A stretch of 64,000 nt of DNA from an uncultured Bacteroides sp. (GTDB taxonomy: Bacteria; Bacteroidota; Bacteroidia; Bacteroidales; UBA932), in the NCBI GenBank assembly GCA_945874355.1, contig CAMCGB010000007.1, positions 1-64,000 of the forward strand, in the 5' to 3' direction. Numbering within the stretch: the first letter of the stretch is position 1; the number at the start of each line of letters is the position of its first letter. A model generated the notes under the pieces. The model searched no databases, was not told the DNA's origin, and saw only the letters and a list, made by a program, of their open reading frames with translations. Below are positions 23,585-33,034 of this stretch, in pieces. The position numbers and the translations under genes are program-made.

Positions 23585-26500
23585 ATGAACCCTTTGGAAT
23601 CCCTACAGTCAAAAGGACTTTATTCGTCTGATTATGAAAAAGATGCGTGCGGAGTTGGACTTGTAGTCAACATCAGCGGCGCAAAGTACCATGACATCGT
23701 CGAAAAAGGCCTCTCCGTACTGGAAAACATGGCCCACCGCGGGGCCGAAGGCGGCGACAGCAAGACCGGAGACGGAGCCGGCATAATGGTCCAGATTCCC
23801 CACGAATTCATCCTGCTTCACGGCATCCCCGTACCCGAAAAGGGCAGATACGGAGTCGGAATGGTCTTTATGCCCAAAAACAAAAAGGATAGCGCGGAGT
23901 TCCTCCACATTATAGAGAACAGCGTTCAGGCCCAGGGACTTAGCATAATGCACATAAGGGATGTACCGGTGCACAGCGAAGTGCTGGGACAGATGGCAAG
24001 GGAGAGCGAGCCGGACATCAAGCAGATGTTCATCGTGGGCTGCGACGACCAGGCCAAACTGGAAGACAAGCTCTATCTGGCCCGCAAACAGGCAGAAAGG
24101 CTCCTGGCACAGAGCGAGGGCATCGCCGACAAAAAATCCTGCTACTTCGCCAGCCTTTCCACCAGGACTATGGTATATAAAGGAATGCTCACATCAAAGC
24201 AGCTGAGAGAGTATTTCGACGACCTGAACGACCGCTACTTCACCAGCGCCATAGCCCTTGTGCACTCCCGCTTCTCGACCAACACCTTCCCCACCTGGAG
24301 CCTCGCCCAGCCCTTCCGCATGCTCGGGCACAACGGAGAAATCAACACCATCAGAGGCAACAGACTGTGGATTAAGGCAAGAGAGGCCCTTCTGAGGACA
24401 GACAACCTGGGCAGCATCACCAAGAGCGTGAGCCCCATCATAGAGAGCGGGATGAGCGACAGCGCCTCGTTCGACAATGTGCTCGAGTTCTTCACCCGCG
24501 GAGGCTACGACCTGCCGCACACCCTCGCGATGCTCGTACCGGAGAGCTACAAGGAAGGTAACCCGCTGGACCACAAGCTGAAAAGCTTCTACGAGTACCA
24601 TTCGATATTTATGGAGCCCTGGGACGGCCCGGCGACCATCATCTTCTCCGACGGACGCTACGCCGGCGGAATGCTGGACCGCAACGGCCTGAGGCCCTGC
24701 CGCTACTTCGTGACCAAGAACGGAATGCTCGTGATGGCATCGGAGACGGGCGTATGCGACATCCCGGCCGCCGAAATAGCCTCCAAGGGGCGTCTGAAGC
24801 CAGGCAAAATGCTGATGGTGGACACCCAGGAAGGGAAAATCCTCTACGACGAGCAGATCAAATCGTCCCTAAGCCTCGCCCACCCCTACTCGGACTGGCT
24901 GCATTCCGGAAGAATAGTTCTGCGCAACATTCGCAGCGGCCGCAAGGTGGAGCACAAAGTGGATCAGCTGGACCGGCTGCTTAAAGCCTTCAACTACAGC
25001 AAGGAAGACATAGACCGCATACTGGTGCCTATGGCCAGGGACAGCAGCGAACCCCTCTACGCTATGGGCGACGACACCCCGCTGGCCGTGCTGTCGGACA
25101 AGCCGCAGAGATTCTTCAACTACTTCAGACAGAAATTCGCCCAGGTGACCAATCCGGCCATCGACTCTCTGAGGGAGGCCACCGTGATGTCGCTCACGAG
25201 CTACATCGGAGCCGTCAAAGGCGACATACTAACCCCCTCGCCGGAGCTGTGCAAAGTCGTAAAACTCAGCTCGCCCATACTTTCGAACGACGAGATAGAA
25301 ACTCTCAAGAACCTGAGTTATAAGGGGTTCCGTACCATATCCCTGCCTATGCTCTTTGAAGCCGGGGGAGGAGCCGAGCAGATGCGCAAAGCCCTCGAGC
25401 AGCTTTGTCTCCAGGCCGAGCAGGCTGTGGACAAGGGATACAACTACATAATCCTCAGCGACCGAAATGTGGACAGGACCTATGCGCCCATCCCGTCGCT
25501 TCTCGCCACAGCCGCCGTGCACCACCACCTCATACACTCGCGCAAGCGCAGCCAGACAGCCATCATCGTAGAGTCGGCCGAGGTGTGCGAAGTGATGCAC
25601 GTGGCCCTGCTGGTAGGCTATGGTGCCAGCGCAGTGAACCCCTATATGGCCTTTGCAATCCTGGACTCCCTGGTCGAAGGCAAGAAAATCCAGCTCGACT
25701 ACGCCGCCGCGGAGGAGCACTACATCAAGGCAGTGAACAAGGGTATGCTCAAAATCCTCTCCAAGATGGGCATCTCCACAATCCGGAGCTACAGGGGAGC
25801 CGCCCTGTTCGAGAATCTGGGCGTAAGTTCAGAGGTGCTCGAAGACTATATGGGCGGGGGAATATCCCAGATTGAAGGCGTGACTATCAATGACATAGCT
25901 TCCGACGTACTGAAGGCGCACGAGGCCGCGTTCGGACAGCAGGAGCAGGACGGAACCCGGGGAGTGGACGCTCTCGAAGATATGGGCTTCTACGCTTACC
26001 GCAAGGGTGGAGAGCGCCACGCCTGGGAGACAGGCAGGGTAAAACTGCTGCAAAAAGCGGTGAGAGAAGCCGACTACGAAGCATTCAAGGCATTCTCGTC
26101 AGAGTGCGAGAACAGCTGCAACCCTATGTACCTTAGGGACTTGATGGAAATAGAGAGCGACCGCAGCCCTATAGACATCTCCGAGGTCGAGAGCGAGGAG
26201 CAGATAATGAAGCGCTTCGTCACGGAGGCCATTTCATTCGGCGCCATCAGCAAGCCCGCCCACGAGACCATAGCCCTGGCGATGAACTCGATAGGAGGTA
26301 TGAGCAATACCGGCGAAGGCGGGGAAGACCCTTCAAGGAACACTCCCCTGCCCGGCGGAGAATCGATGCGCAGCGCGGTCAAGCAAGTAGCTTCGGGGCG
26401 CTTCGGAGTCGATGCGGAGTACCTTGTGAATGCAGACGAAATACAGATAAAAGTGGCGCAGGGAGCCAAGCCCGGAGAAGGAGGACAGCTGCCCGGCTTC

Positions 26501-28069
26501 AAAGTCAACTCCCTGATAGCCAAGACCCGCCACTCCGTGCCCGGAATCACCCTCATATCTCCTCCTCCCCATCACGACATCTACTCGATCGAAGACCTGT
26601 CGCAGCTAATATATGACCTGCGCAACATCAATTCCGATGCGAGGATAAGCGTCAAACTCGTATCCGAAGCGGGAGTGGGCACCATAGCCGCCGGAGTCGC
26701 AAAGGCAAAGGCCGACGTAATCCTTGTCAGCGGAGCGGACGGAGGCACCGGAGCCAGCCCGGCAAGTTCGGTAAAGCACTGCGGCAGCCCCACTGAGACA
26801 GGCCTCGCGCAGGTTCAGCAGACTCTTGTCGTGAACAATCTGCGCTCAAAGGTAAGAGTGCAGGTGGACGGAGGCCTCAAGACAGCCAGGGACGTGCTGT
26901 TCATGGCTCTGCTGGGCGCAGAGGAGTACGGCTTCGGCACCGCATCGCTGGTGTGCCTGGGCTGCCTTGTGTGCCGCAACTGCAACAAGAACACCTGCCC
27001 GGTGGGCATTGCTACCCAGGACGAGGAAAGGGTCAGCAAGTTCGCGGGCAAAAAAGAGCATCTTGAAAACTACTTCCGCTTCATCGCACGCCAGCTGAGG
27101 GAGTACCTCTCAGCTATGGGTTATACGAGCCTGGACGAGGTGATAGGGCGGGCCGACCTGCTGCACAAAAGGCAGTACCCGGAGCAGTCCAAAGCCTCTA
27201 AAGTGTCGCTTGACAGAGTGCTCCACATCCCTGCAGAGGCTCTGTCAAACGCCCGCAAGTTCGACCCTTCGAGCGTGACAAAAAGAGAACTCTGCTCCAA
27301 GGACGAGGAGATTATGCAGATGATAGGGCCCGCCATCAACGGAGCCAGGCAGATAAGCCTCGGAGTGCAGATTCGCAACACCGACCGCAGCGTGGGAGCT
27401 ATGATAAGCGGCACCGTGACACGACGCTGGGGCAGCGGCGGGCTTCCGCAGGACTGCATAACCATACAGTTCCGCGGTTCTGCCGGACAGAGTTTCGCGG
27501 CCTTCCTGTGTAACGGCCTGACCTTCCGTCTGGAAGGCGACGCGAACGACTACCTGGCCAAAGGGCTGTCGGGAGGCAAGGTGATAGTAGTGCCCGACCG
27601 CGGTTCGACCTTCAAGGCCGAAGAGAACATAATCGCCGGAAACACAATCGCTTACGGCGCCACCGCCGGCCAGATGTACATACGCGGGCAGGTCGGCGAG
27701 CGCTTCTGTGTGCGCAACAGCGGAGCCAGCGCCGTGGTGGAAGGAGTGGGCGACCACTGCTGCGAGTATATGACAGGCGGAAGGGTTGTGGTCCTGGGTA
27801 AGGTCGGGAGGAATTTCGCCGCCGGAATGAGCGGAGGCATAGCCTATGTCTGGAACCCCGAAGGAGACTTCGACTTCTACTGCAATATGGATATGGTTGA
27901 ACTCTCGCTGATTGAGACCGAAGCGGAAAGCGTGGAGCTCAAGTCGCTGATCCAGGCCCATTACGACCACACAGGGAGCACTCTGGCCCAGAGTCTTCTC
28001 GAAGACTGGGAGAGCAGCCGTGAGAGTTTCATAAAGGTTACGCCCGTAGAATACAAGCGATTGGTTTGA
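23585..28069 (+). CDS. gltB: Glutamate synthase, large (alpha) subunit
   Basis: 1494 residues from the ATG at 23585; the GTG at 23579 in the same frame is less likely. The N-terminal class II glutamine amidotransferase domain begins with a 21-residue propeptide, then the nucleophile Cys22 in DACGVGLVVN, so autocleavage is expected. Central and FMN-binding (beta/alpha)8 domains follow (PGEGGQLPGFKV, SPPPHHDIYSIEDL, SGADGGTGASP). The 3Fe-4S ligand region is CLGCLVCRNCNKNTCPVG. A C-terminal GXGXG beta-helix domain (LSGGKVIVVPDRG, MTGGRVVVLGKVG) closes the protein. It transfers glutamine amide nitrogen to 2-oxoglutarate, making two glutamates. The small subunit gltD is not adjacent; lplA follows. 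The electron donor is therefore either a GltD encoded elsewhere or ferredoxin. Confidence 0.97.
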   Translation: MNPLESLQSKGLYSSDYEKDACGVGLVVNISGAKYHDIVEKGLSVLENMAHRGAEGGDSKTGDGAGIMVQIPHEFILLHGIPVPEKGRYGVGMVFMPKNKKDSAEFLHIIENSVQAQGLSIMHIRDVPVHSEVLGQMARESEPDIKQMFIVGCDDQAKLEDKLYLARKQAERLLAQSEGIADKKSCYFASLSTRTMVYKGMLTSKQLREYFDDLNDRYFTSAIALVHSRFSTNTFPTWSLAQPFRMLGHNGEINTIRGNRLWIKAREALLRTDNLGSITKSVSPIIESGMSDSASFDNVLEFFTRGGYDLPHTLAMLVPESYKEGNPLDHKLKSFYEYHSIFMEPWDGPATIIFSDGRYAGGMLDRNGLRPCRYFVTKNGMLVMASETGVCDIPAAEIASKGRLKPGKMLMVDTQEGKILYDEQIKSSLSLAHPYSDWLHSGRIVLRNIRSGRKVEHKVDQLDRLLKAFNYSKEDIDRILVPMARDSSEPLYAMGDDTPLAVLSDKPQRFFNYFRQKFAQVTNPAIDSLREATVMSLTSYIGAVKGDILTPSPELCKVVKLSSPILSNDEIETLKNLSYKGFRTISLPMLFEAGGGAEQMRKALEQLCLQAEQAVDKGYNYIILSDRNVDRTYAPIPSLLATAAVHHHLIHSRKRSQTAIIVESAEVCEVMHVALLVGYGASAVNPYMAFAILDSLVEGKKIQLDYAAAEEHYIKAVNKGMLKILSKMGISTIRSYRGAALFENLGVSSEVLEDYMGGGISQIEGVTINDIASDVLKAHEAAFGQQEQDGTRGVDALEDMGFYAYRKGGERHAWETGRVKLLQKAVREADYEAFKAFSSECENSCNPMYLRDLMEIESDRSPIDISEVESEEQIMKRFVTEAISFGAISKPAHETIALAMNSIGGMSNTGEGGEDPSRNTPLPGGESMRSAVKQVASGRFGVDAEYLVNADEIQIKVAQGAKPGEGGQLPGFKVNSLIAKTRHSVPGITLISPPPHHDIYSIEDLSQLIYDLRNINSDARISVKLVSEAGVGTIAAGVAKAKADVILVSGADGGTGASPASSVKHCGSPTETGLAQVQQTLVVNNLRSKVRVQVDGGLKTARDVLFMALLGAEEYGFGTASLVCLGCLVCRNCNKNTCPVGIATQDEERVSKFAGKKEHLENYFRFIARQLREYLSAMGYTSLDEVIGRADLLHKRQYPEQSKASKVSLDRVLHIPAEALSNARKFDPSSVTKRELCSKDEEIMQMIGPAINGARQISLGVQIRNTDRSVGAMISGTVTRRWGSGGLPQDCITIQFRGSAGQSFAAFLCNGLTFRLEGDANDYLAKGLSGGKVIVVPDRGSTFKAEENIIAGNTIAYGATAGQMYIRGQVGERFCVRNSGASAVVEGVGDHCCEYMTGGRVVVLGKVGRNFAAGMSGGIAYVWNPEGDFDFYCNMDMVELSLIETEAESVELKSLIQAHYDHTGSTLAQSLLEDWESSRESFIKVTPVEYKRLV

Positions 28070-28095
28070 TTTGTCGGGCCAAATGTTTAACTTTA
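28065..28095 (+). promoter_or_regulatory. Possible lplA promoter
   Basis: TTTG at 28065-28068 (within the last codon and stop of gltB) and TAACTTTA at 28088-28095 (one mismatch to TAnnTTTG) are 19 bases apart, 27 bases before the lplA ATG. The spacing is right and the boxes are slightly off consensus. Confidence 0.45.
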
Positions 28096-28122
28096 CACTC
28101 TAAAATTAATCGTGTTTGAAAG

Positions 28123-29079
28123 ATGAAGTATCTAATCAACACTTCGACAGACCCGTACTTCAACATGGCTTTCGACGAGTTCTGCCTCCAGCAGTATGAG
28201 TGCGACGAGCCGTTTTTCTACCTTTGGAGGAACCGTCCTGCAGTCATCATAGGCCTGAACCAGAACGCCTATAGTGAAGTCAATCTTCCCTACCTCAACG
28301 GGAAAGGCATCACGCTGGCCCGCAGGGTGACGGGAGGAGGAGCTGTGTACCACGACCTTCAGAACATGAACTATACCATTGTGGGTAAGGATGTTACGCC
28401 CGAGCCTTTCGCCGCCGCCCTGCGCACGCTGGGAGTTCCGGCAGAGTTGAGCGGGCGCAACGACATCTTCGTCGAAGGGCGCAAAGTGTCGGGCTATGCC
28501 GCCAGGGTATGGCACGACAGGAGCATAGTCCACGGCACTATGATGTACGATGTGGACCTGGACACCCTCTCGAAAGTGCTCGACACCCCGGGCAGCAAGA
28601 TGGAAGCCAAGGGCATCAGCTCAGTCAAGAGCCGCGTGGCCAATCTCAAGGAGTACCTGCCGCAGTTCCCTTCGCTGGACGAGCTGCAGGCAAAGCTCCA
28701 GGAAATACTGAGCGATGGGGATGAGATGATGACTATGAGCGACGAACAGATAGCCCAGATAAAGACCATAGCCCGGGAGAAGTTCGCAAGCTGGGACTGG
28801 ATTTACGGCCACTCCCACGAAGCCGACCTGAGCCACAAGCGCAAGCTCGCCTGCGGCACCGTGGAAGCCCGGGTCTGCGTGGACAGGGGGCTCATCACAA
28901 GGATAGATTTTGCGGGAGACTTCCTCGGCGACCTTGAAAGCGGCGCGGTAAGCGAAGCCCTCAAGGGAGTCAAGTACCTCAAGGACGATGTCCTGGTAGT
29001 CCTGAAAAAGATGGAGGTTAGCCGCCACTTCAAGGGCACGGGCCCCGAAGACATTGCTGAACTGATTGTAAATCAATAA
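28123..29079 (+). CDS. lplA: Lipoate-protein ligase A
   Basis: 318 residues. The LplA catalytic domain carries the lipoyl-AMP loop ARRVTGGGAVYHD (about 65-77), GRNDIFVEGRKVSGYAAR with the catalytic Lys of the RKVSG segment (about 115), and WHDRSIVHGTMMYDVDL. The accessory C-terminal domain (about 245-318) is present, as in E. coli LplA. It activates free lipoate with ATP and attaches it to lipoyl domains of 2-oxoacid dehydrogenase or glycine cleavage proteins. It is followed at four bases by the aldolase-like gene, so the two are translated from one message. Confidence 0.95.
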   Translation: MKYLINTSTDPYFNMAFDEFCLQQYECDEPFFYLWRNRPAVIIGLNQNAYSEVNLPYLNGKGITLARRVTGGGAVYHDLQNMNYTIVGKDVTPEPFAAALRTLGVPAELSGRNDIFVEGRKVSGYAARVWHDRSIVHGTMMYDVDLDTLSKVLDTPGSKMEAKGISSVKSRVANLKEYLPQFPSLDELQAKLQEILSDGDEMMTMSDEQIAQIKTIAREKFASWDWIYGHSHEADLSHKRKLACGTVEARVCVDRGLITRIDFAGDFLGDLESGAVSEALKGVKYLKDDVLVVLKKMEVSRHFKGTGPEDIAELIVNQ

Positions 29080-29083
29080 TTTT

Positions 29084-30385
29084 ATGAAACAGCTTAACAC
29101 AAAATTAATGCATCCCGCAGAGCAGCTGGCTCTGATTATCGGTCGCATTTACCGCAGCGGTCTTACCACCACTTCAGGTGGCAACCTCTCCATTATGGAC
29201 GACAATGGAGATATGTGGATTACCCCTGCGGGAGTCGACAAGGGGTCCCTTACCGCAGAGGATATTATGTGTGTGAAGGCGGACGGTACCATAGTCGGAC
29301 GCCATCGTCCCTCTTCGGAATATCCTTTCCATAAAGCAATCTACAAGATCCGCCCCAAGATGAGGGCAGTGATTCACGCCCATCCTCCCGGACTGGTGAC
29401 TTTCAGCGTAATTCACCAGATTCCCGATACCAGCATCATACCCCAGGCCCGCAATGTGTGCGGCCCTATCGGCTTTGCGAAGTATGATGTGCCGGGAAGC
29501 GAGGCGCTGGGCAGGAGCATAGCAGACGAGTTCCAGAAGAACCCCGAGTACAAGGCTGTGATTATGGAGAACCACGGAGTGGTGCTCTGCGGAGAAGACA
29601 TCGGTGACGCATACCAGAGATTCGAGACCCTCGAGCTCTGCGCCCGCACCATACTCAACGCCAAAACTCTCGGAGAGCCCAAGTATCTGAGTGAAGAGCA
29701 GATACTCCTGCACGAGAGCCATCAACCCAATGTCCAGCACTTTATGGATGTCAAGCATCCTAGCGACGAGAGGGCCATACGCTCCCAGATCTGCAAGCTG
29801 GTGCGCCGCGCCTGCAACCAGAACCTGATGAGCAGCTCTTACGGCACAGTTTCCATGCGCTGGAGGGGTGACGACTTCCTGATTACTCCTACCGGAGTTC
29901 AGCGCTGGGATATTGACGAGGAGGATATCGTCCAGATCAAGGACGGAATGGCTGAAGCAGGCAAGACCCCCAGCCGCGCAACCGCCCTCCACTTCGAAAT
30001 CTACAGGCGCAACCCCAAGGTCAACGCCATCGTACTGACCCAGTGCCCTTCACTGATGGGATTCTGCACCACTGACGCCGAGTTCAATGTCAGAACCATC
30101 CCCGAGAGCTGGATTTTCCTCCAGGATGTGCCCAAGTTCCCCTTCGGTTCGCAGTACACTGAGCCCGGGAAGGTGGCTGAAGTGTTCAAGAACCGCCCTT
30201 GCGCAATGCTCTCAAACGACTCCATAGTCGTAGCTTCAGACTCCCTGATCAACGCCTTCGACCGTCTTGAAGTGGCTGAGTTCAGCGCCAAGTCTCTTGT
30301 GATGGCAGCGCCCGCAGGCAAGCTGCATCCCATCACCGACAAGGAAGTCGAGGACCTGAGGGTCGCTTTCCACGTTGGGGAATAG
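29084..30385 (+). CDS. Double-domain class II aldolase/adducin-like protein
   Basis: 433 residues with two tandem class II aldolase/adducin domains. The N-terminal domain keeps the catalytic set of fuculose-phosphate-type aldolases: SGGNLS (31-36), Glu79 in SSEYPFH, zinc ligands His98 and His100 in HAHPP, and His164 in ENHG. The second domain (from about 225) has the same strand order, but TQCPS stands in place of HAHPP, SRATALHFE replaces SSEYPFH, and SNDS replaces ENHG, so it cannot bind zinc and is probably structural or regulatory. The substrate is unknown; a C-C-cleaving sugar-phosphate aldolase or a dehydratase is possible. The stop codon TAG is shared with the first bases of the repeat unit at 30384. 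Confidence 0.85.
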   Translation: MKQLNTKLMHPAEQLALIIGRIYRSGLTTTSGGNLSIMDDNGDMWITPAGVDKGSLTAEDIMCVKADGTIVGRHRPSSEYPFHKAIYKIRPKMRAVIHAHPPGLVTFSVIHQIPDTSIIPQARNVCGPIGFAKYDVPGSEALGRSIADEFQKNPEYKAVIMENHGVVLCGEDIGDAYQRFETLELCARTILNAKTLGEPKYLSEEQILLHESHQPNVQHFMDVKHPSDERAIRSQICKLVRRACNQNLMSSSYGTVSMRWRGDDFLITPTGVQRWDIDEEDIVQIKDGMAEAGKTPSRATALHFEIYRRNPKVNAIVLTQCPSLMGFCTTDAEFNVRTIPESWIFLQDVPKFPFGSQYTEPGKVAEVFKNRPCAMLSNDSIVVASDSLINAFDRLEVAEFSAKSLVMAAPAGKLHPITDKEVEDLRVAFHVGE

Positions 30386-30463
30386 ATCTCTCCACGCGGC
30401 CTCCGGCCTTGGTCGAGATGATAGTAATGTCATTTCGAGCGAGCGAAGCGAGTCGAGAAATCT
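30384..30463. repeat. Dispersed palindromic repeat (REP-like), copy A
   Basis: An 80-base imperfect palindrome: the left half starts AGATCTCTCCACGCG and runs to GGTCGAGATGA; the right half runs GTCATTTCGAGC to GTCGAGAAATCT. Related copies are at 47150-47258, 47805-47872, 52986-53026 and 53085-53160. The left end completes the TAG stop codon of the aldolase-like gene. RNA from either strand would fold into a long hairpin. Confidence 0.85.
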
Positions 30464-30465
30464 AA

Positions 30466-30496
30466 AAAGAAGGGGCTGCACTGCAGTCCCTTCTTT
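30466..30496. terminator. Bidirectional intrinsic terminator
   Basis: AAAGAAGGG pairs with CCCTTCTTT, and inside it CTGCA with TGCAG, making a long stem. The plus strand continues TATTGG and the minus strand runs into TTTAGATTT. It separates the convergent aldolase-like gene (stop 30385) and EF-G2 gene (stop 30516). Confidence 0.85.
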
Positions 30497-30515
30497 ATTG
30501 GTATTTGGTCTCCGA

Positions 30516-32633
30516 CTATTCGTCAGCTGCTTCAGCGGCTGCGTACTCAGCGAGGAGCTTAGTCTGCACATCAGCAGGAACAGGCTGGTAATCAGCAAAT
30601 TCCATTGTGAAGGTGGCAGCTCCGGAAGTAAGTGAGCTCAGAGTGGTAGAGTAGCGGTAAAGCTCTGCGAGAGGCACTCTTGCCTTGAGGATAGAGAATC
30701 CCTTATCGGCTCCCATATCGCCAAGGATACCGCGGCGGTTCTGCAGATCGGACATACAAGCGCCCTGATACTCTGCAGGAGTCATAACCTCAACATTGTA
30801 GATAGGCTCCATAATCTTCGGTCCGGCGTTGCGGAAAGCCTCCTTGAAGGCATTGCGGGCAGCGAGGATGAAGGAGATTTCGTTGGAGTCAACCGGGTGC
30901 ATCTTGCCGTCATATACATAAACCCTGATGTCGCGGGCGTAAGAACCGGTCAGAGGGCCCTCGGTCATCTTGTCGTTCAGACCCTTGAGGATGGCAGGCA
31001 TAAAGCGAGCGTCGATGGCTCCACCCACGATACAGTTGTAGAACTCCAGCTTTCCGCCCCACTCGAGATCGTAGCTCTCCTGGGTCTTGATATTCATAAC
31101 CTGATCCTTGCCATTGATCTTGAATGTCTTGGGAGTCTCGGTACCCTCCTCGTAAGGAGTGATGAGCAGGGACACCTCTCCGAACTGGCCGGCACCGCCT
31201 GACTGCTTCTTGTGGCGGTAGGTGGCCACGGCGGTCTTGGTGATAGTCTCGCGATAAGGAATCTTCGGGGCGAAGAGCTCGACCTCAAGCTTGAACTCGT
31301 TGTTGAGTCTCCACTTCACGATATTGATGTGCTGCTCTCCGTTGCCGCTCAGGATGGTCTGGCGCAGCTCCTTTGAGTACTCCACGATAACGGTAGGATC
31401 CTGGGAAGCAATCTTCTTCAGGGCGTCGCCGAGCTTCTGCTCTTCCTGCTGAACCTTGGCCTTGATGGCGCAGCGGTACTTGGGTGCAGGATATACAATC
31501 TTATCGTTCACGATGCCGCTACCGGGCTGTGACAGGGAGATGTTGGACTTGCCGTTCTTCAGCTTCACGGTACATCCGAGGTCGCCTGCGTGCAGCACCT
31601 GGACGCTCTCCTTCTTCAGACCTGCCACAGCATAGACGGCAGAAAGCCTTTCCTTATTGCCGCTCACGGGGTCTTCCAGGTCCATACCTGCGCTCACGCT
31701 GCCGCTCATAACCTTGAAGAATGACACCTCTCCGAGATGGGGCTCCACATCGTTCTTGTAGATGAACAGGGAGGTAGGACCGTTCTCCTCGCACTTGGGA
31801 GCGGGAACCACGTTCTTGGTGAACTCGAGGAGCCTCTTGACACCGATGTCCTTCTTTGCGCTGACGCAGAACACGGGATAAGCCTCGCCGGACATAATTC
31901 CGAGATTGAGTCCCTTGCGGATCTCGTCCTCGGTAAGCACTCCGGCATCGAAGAACTTCTCCATCAGGGAGTCATCGTACTCAGCGGCCTTCTCGATGAG
32001 CTCCTGGCGCATCATCTCGGCCTGGTCCTGCAGCTCGGCAGGGATATCGAGGTCTTCGCGGGTGCCGTTGGCATCCTTGAAGTGATAGTACTTGTTTGTC
32101 AGGACATCCACGAAGCCGTCGAAGCCCGAACCCACATTGACGGGGAACTGGACATAAACCAGCTTGTTGCCCATAGCCTCCTTGAGGGAAGCCTGCACAG
32201 TGTCCCAGTCTGCCTTGTCGGCATCGAGCTGATTGACAGCCACCACCAGAGGGAGCTTCTTCTCGGAAGCGAGGCGGATGATGTTCTCAGTGCCGACCTC
32301 GACTCCCTGCTGGGCATTCACCACAAGAATACCGGCCTCACACACCTTGAAGGCGGAGTAAGCACCTCCGATGAAGTCATCGGAACCGGGAGCGTCGATG
32401 ACATTTACCTTGGCTCCGAGGAACTCAGCATAAAGGGGAGTTGAATATATCGATCTCTGGTTAATCTTCTCGAGCTCGTTATAGTCAGAAACGGTGTTCT
32501 TGTCCTCAACGCTTCCGCGCCTGTCAATAACCTTGCCCTCGAAGAGCATTGCTTCAGACAACGTGGTCTTGCCGGACTTTGTAGCGCCGAGAAGGACCAC
32601 GTTGCGGATGTCTTTACTTGTGTAATCTTTCAT
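30516..32633 (-). CDS. fusA2: Elongation factor G paralogue EF-G2, GTPase motifs degenerate
   Basis: 705 residues with all five EF-G domains, ending in the domain IV/V segments typical of translocases (YDGKMHPVDSNEISF, GILGDMGADKGFSIL). The G domain departs from canonical EF-G. The P-loop is GATKSGKT (16-23) instead of AHIDAGKT. The switch I RGITI motif is replaced by NQRSIYS (about 59-65). The G3 motif is DAPGSDDF (80-87), with Ser84 where the catalytic His of DTPGHVDF stands. G4 is NQLD instead of NKxD. This is the pattern of Bacteroides EF-G2, reported to support translocation without GTP hydrolysis and to matter under carbon limitation and in gut colonisation. A normal fusA is presumably elsewhere. 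Promoter box at 32685-32692. Confidence 0.93.
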   Translation of the reverse strand: MKDYTSKDIRNVVLLGATKSGKTTLSEAMLFEGKVIDRRGSVEDKNTVSDYNELEKINQRSIYSTPLYAEFLGAKVNVIDAPGSDDFIGGAYSAFKVCEAGILVVNAQQGVEVGTENIIRLASEKKLPLVVAVNQLDADKADWDTVQASLKEAMGNKLVYVQFPVNVGSGFDGFVDVLTNKYYHFKDANGTREDLDIPAELQDQAEMMRQELIEKAAEYDDSLMEKFFDAGVLTEDEIRKGLNLGIMSGEAYPVFCVSAKKDIGVKRLLEFTKNVVPAPKCEENGPTSLFIYKNDVEPHLGEVSFFKVMSGSVSAGMDLEDPVSGNKERLSAVYAVAGLKKESVQVLHAGDLGCTVKLKNGKSNISLSQPGSGIVNDKIVYPAPKYRCAIKAKVQQEEQKLGDALKKIASQDPTVIVEYSKELRQTILSGNGEQHINIVKWRLNNEFKLEVELFAPKIPYRETITKTAVATYRHKKQSGGAGQFGEVSLLITPYEEGTETPKTFKINGKDQVMNIKTQESYDLEWGGKLEFYNCIVGGAIDARFMPAILKGLNDKMTEGPLTGSYARDIRVYVYDGKMHPVDSNEISFILAARNAFKEAFRNAGPKIMEPIYNVEVMTPAEYQGACMSDLQNRRGILGDMGADKGFSILKARVPLAELYRYSTTLSSLTSGAATFTMEFADYQPVPADVQTKLLAEYAAAEAADE

Positions 32634-32684
32634 TTTTCGTATTATTAATTATTAAAATTTCTAATTAATTTAGTGCACGGCTGA

Positions 32685-32692
32685 CAAATCTA
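32685..32692 (-). promoter_or_regulatory. -7 promoter box of the EF-G2 gene
   Basis: Minus-strand TAGATTTG, a perfect TAnnTTTG, 52 bases upstream of the ATG at 32633. The very AT-rich leader between them has no other motif that I can support. Confidence 0.65.
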
Positions 32693-32753
32693 ATAAAAAT
32701 AGAAGCCAATTACAAGCGCCGGCCTGAACAATTTGGCTTCCGATACAAAAAAT

Positions 32754-32954
32754 TTACATTCCTTTCTTCCGAAGGGTGCTGAAGATCCGGACCCCGTCCA
32801 TCCCCTGCTCCCTCAAGAGCAGTTCGTCAAGGTCATTGGGATTTATCCGCAGGCGTTCGCATACTGAAAAATAAGTTTCTTCCTCATTGAGGTAAGGGCG
32901 CTCTTTTGTCATATAATCGACAAAGGCTGCATACTGGTCTTCTAAACGGCTCAT
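32754..32954 (-). CDS. Small acidic protein, function unknown
   Basis: 66 residues from the ATG at 32952-32954 (MSRLEDQYAAFVDYM); an ATG four codons upstream (32964-32966) is also possible. A longer frame continuing to 33248 is rejected because it runs through the divergent regulator and the intergenic palindrome. The protein is helical and charged (ERLRINPNDLDELLLREQGMDG), with no membrane segment. It is divergent from the XRE regulator at 33160 and shares its regulatory region, so regulator and small protein may be linked. I do not recognise the family. Confidence 0.55.
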   Translation of the reverse strand: MSRLEDQYAAFVDYMTKERPYLNEEETYFSVCERLRINPNDLDELLLREQGMDGVRIFSTLRKKGM

Positions 32955-33034
32955 TTTACCTATCATATAAGCTTGTGGGGAGCAAAAATGAATCCAAAAT
33001 ACATAATTTGCAAGCCTCTGGGACGAATGTTGTT

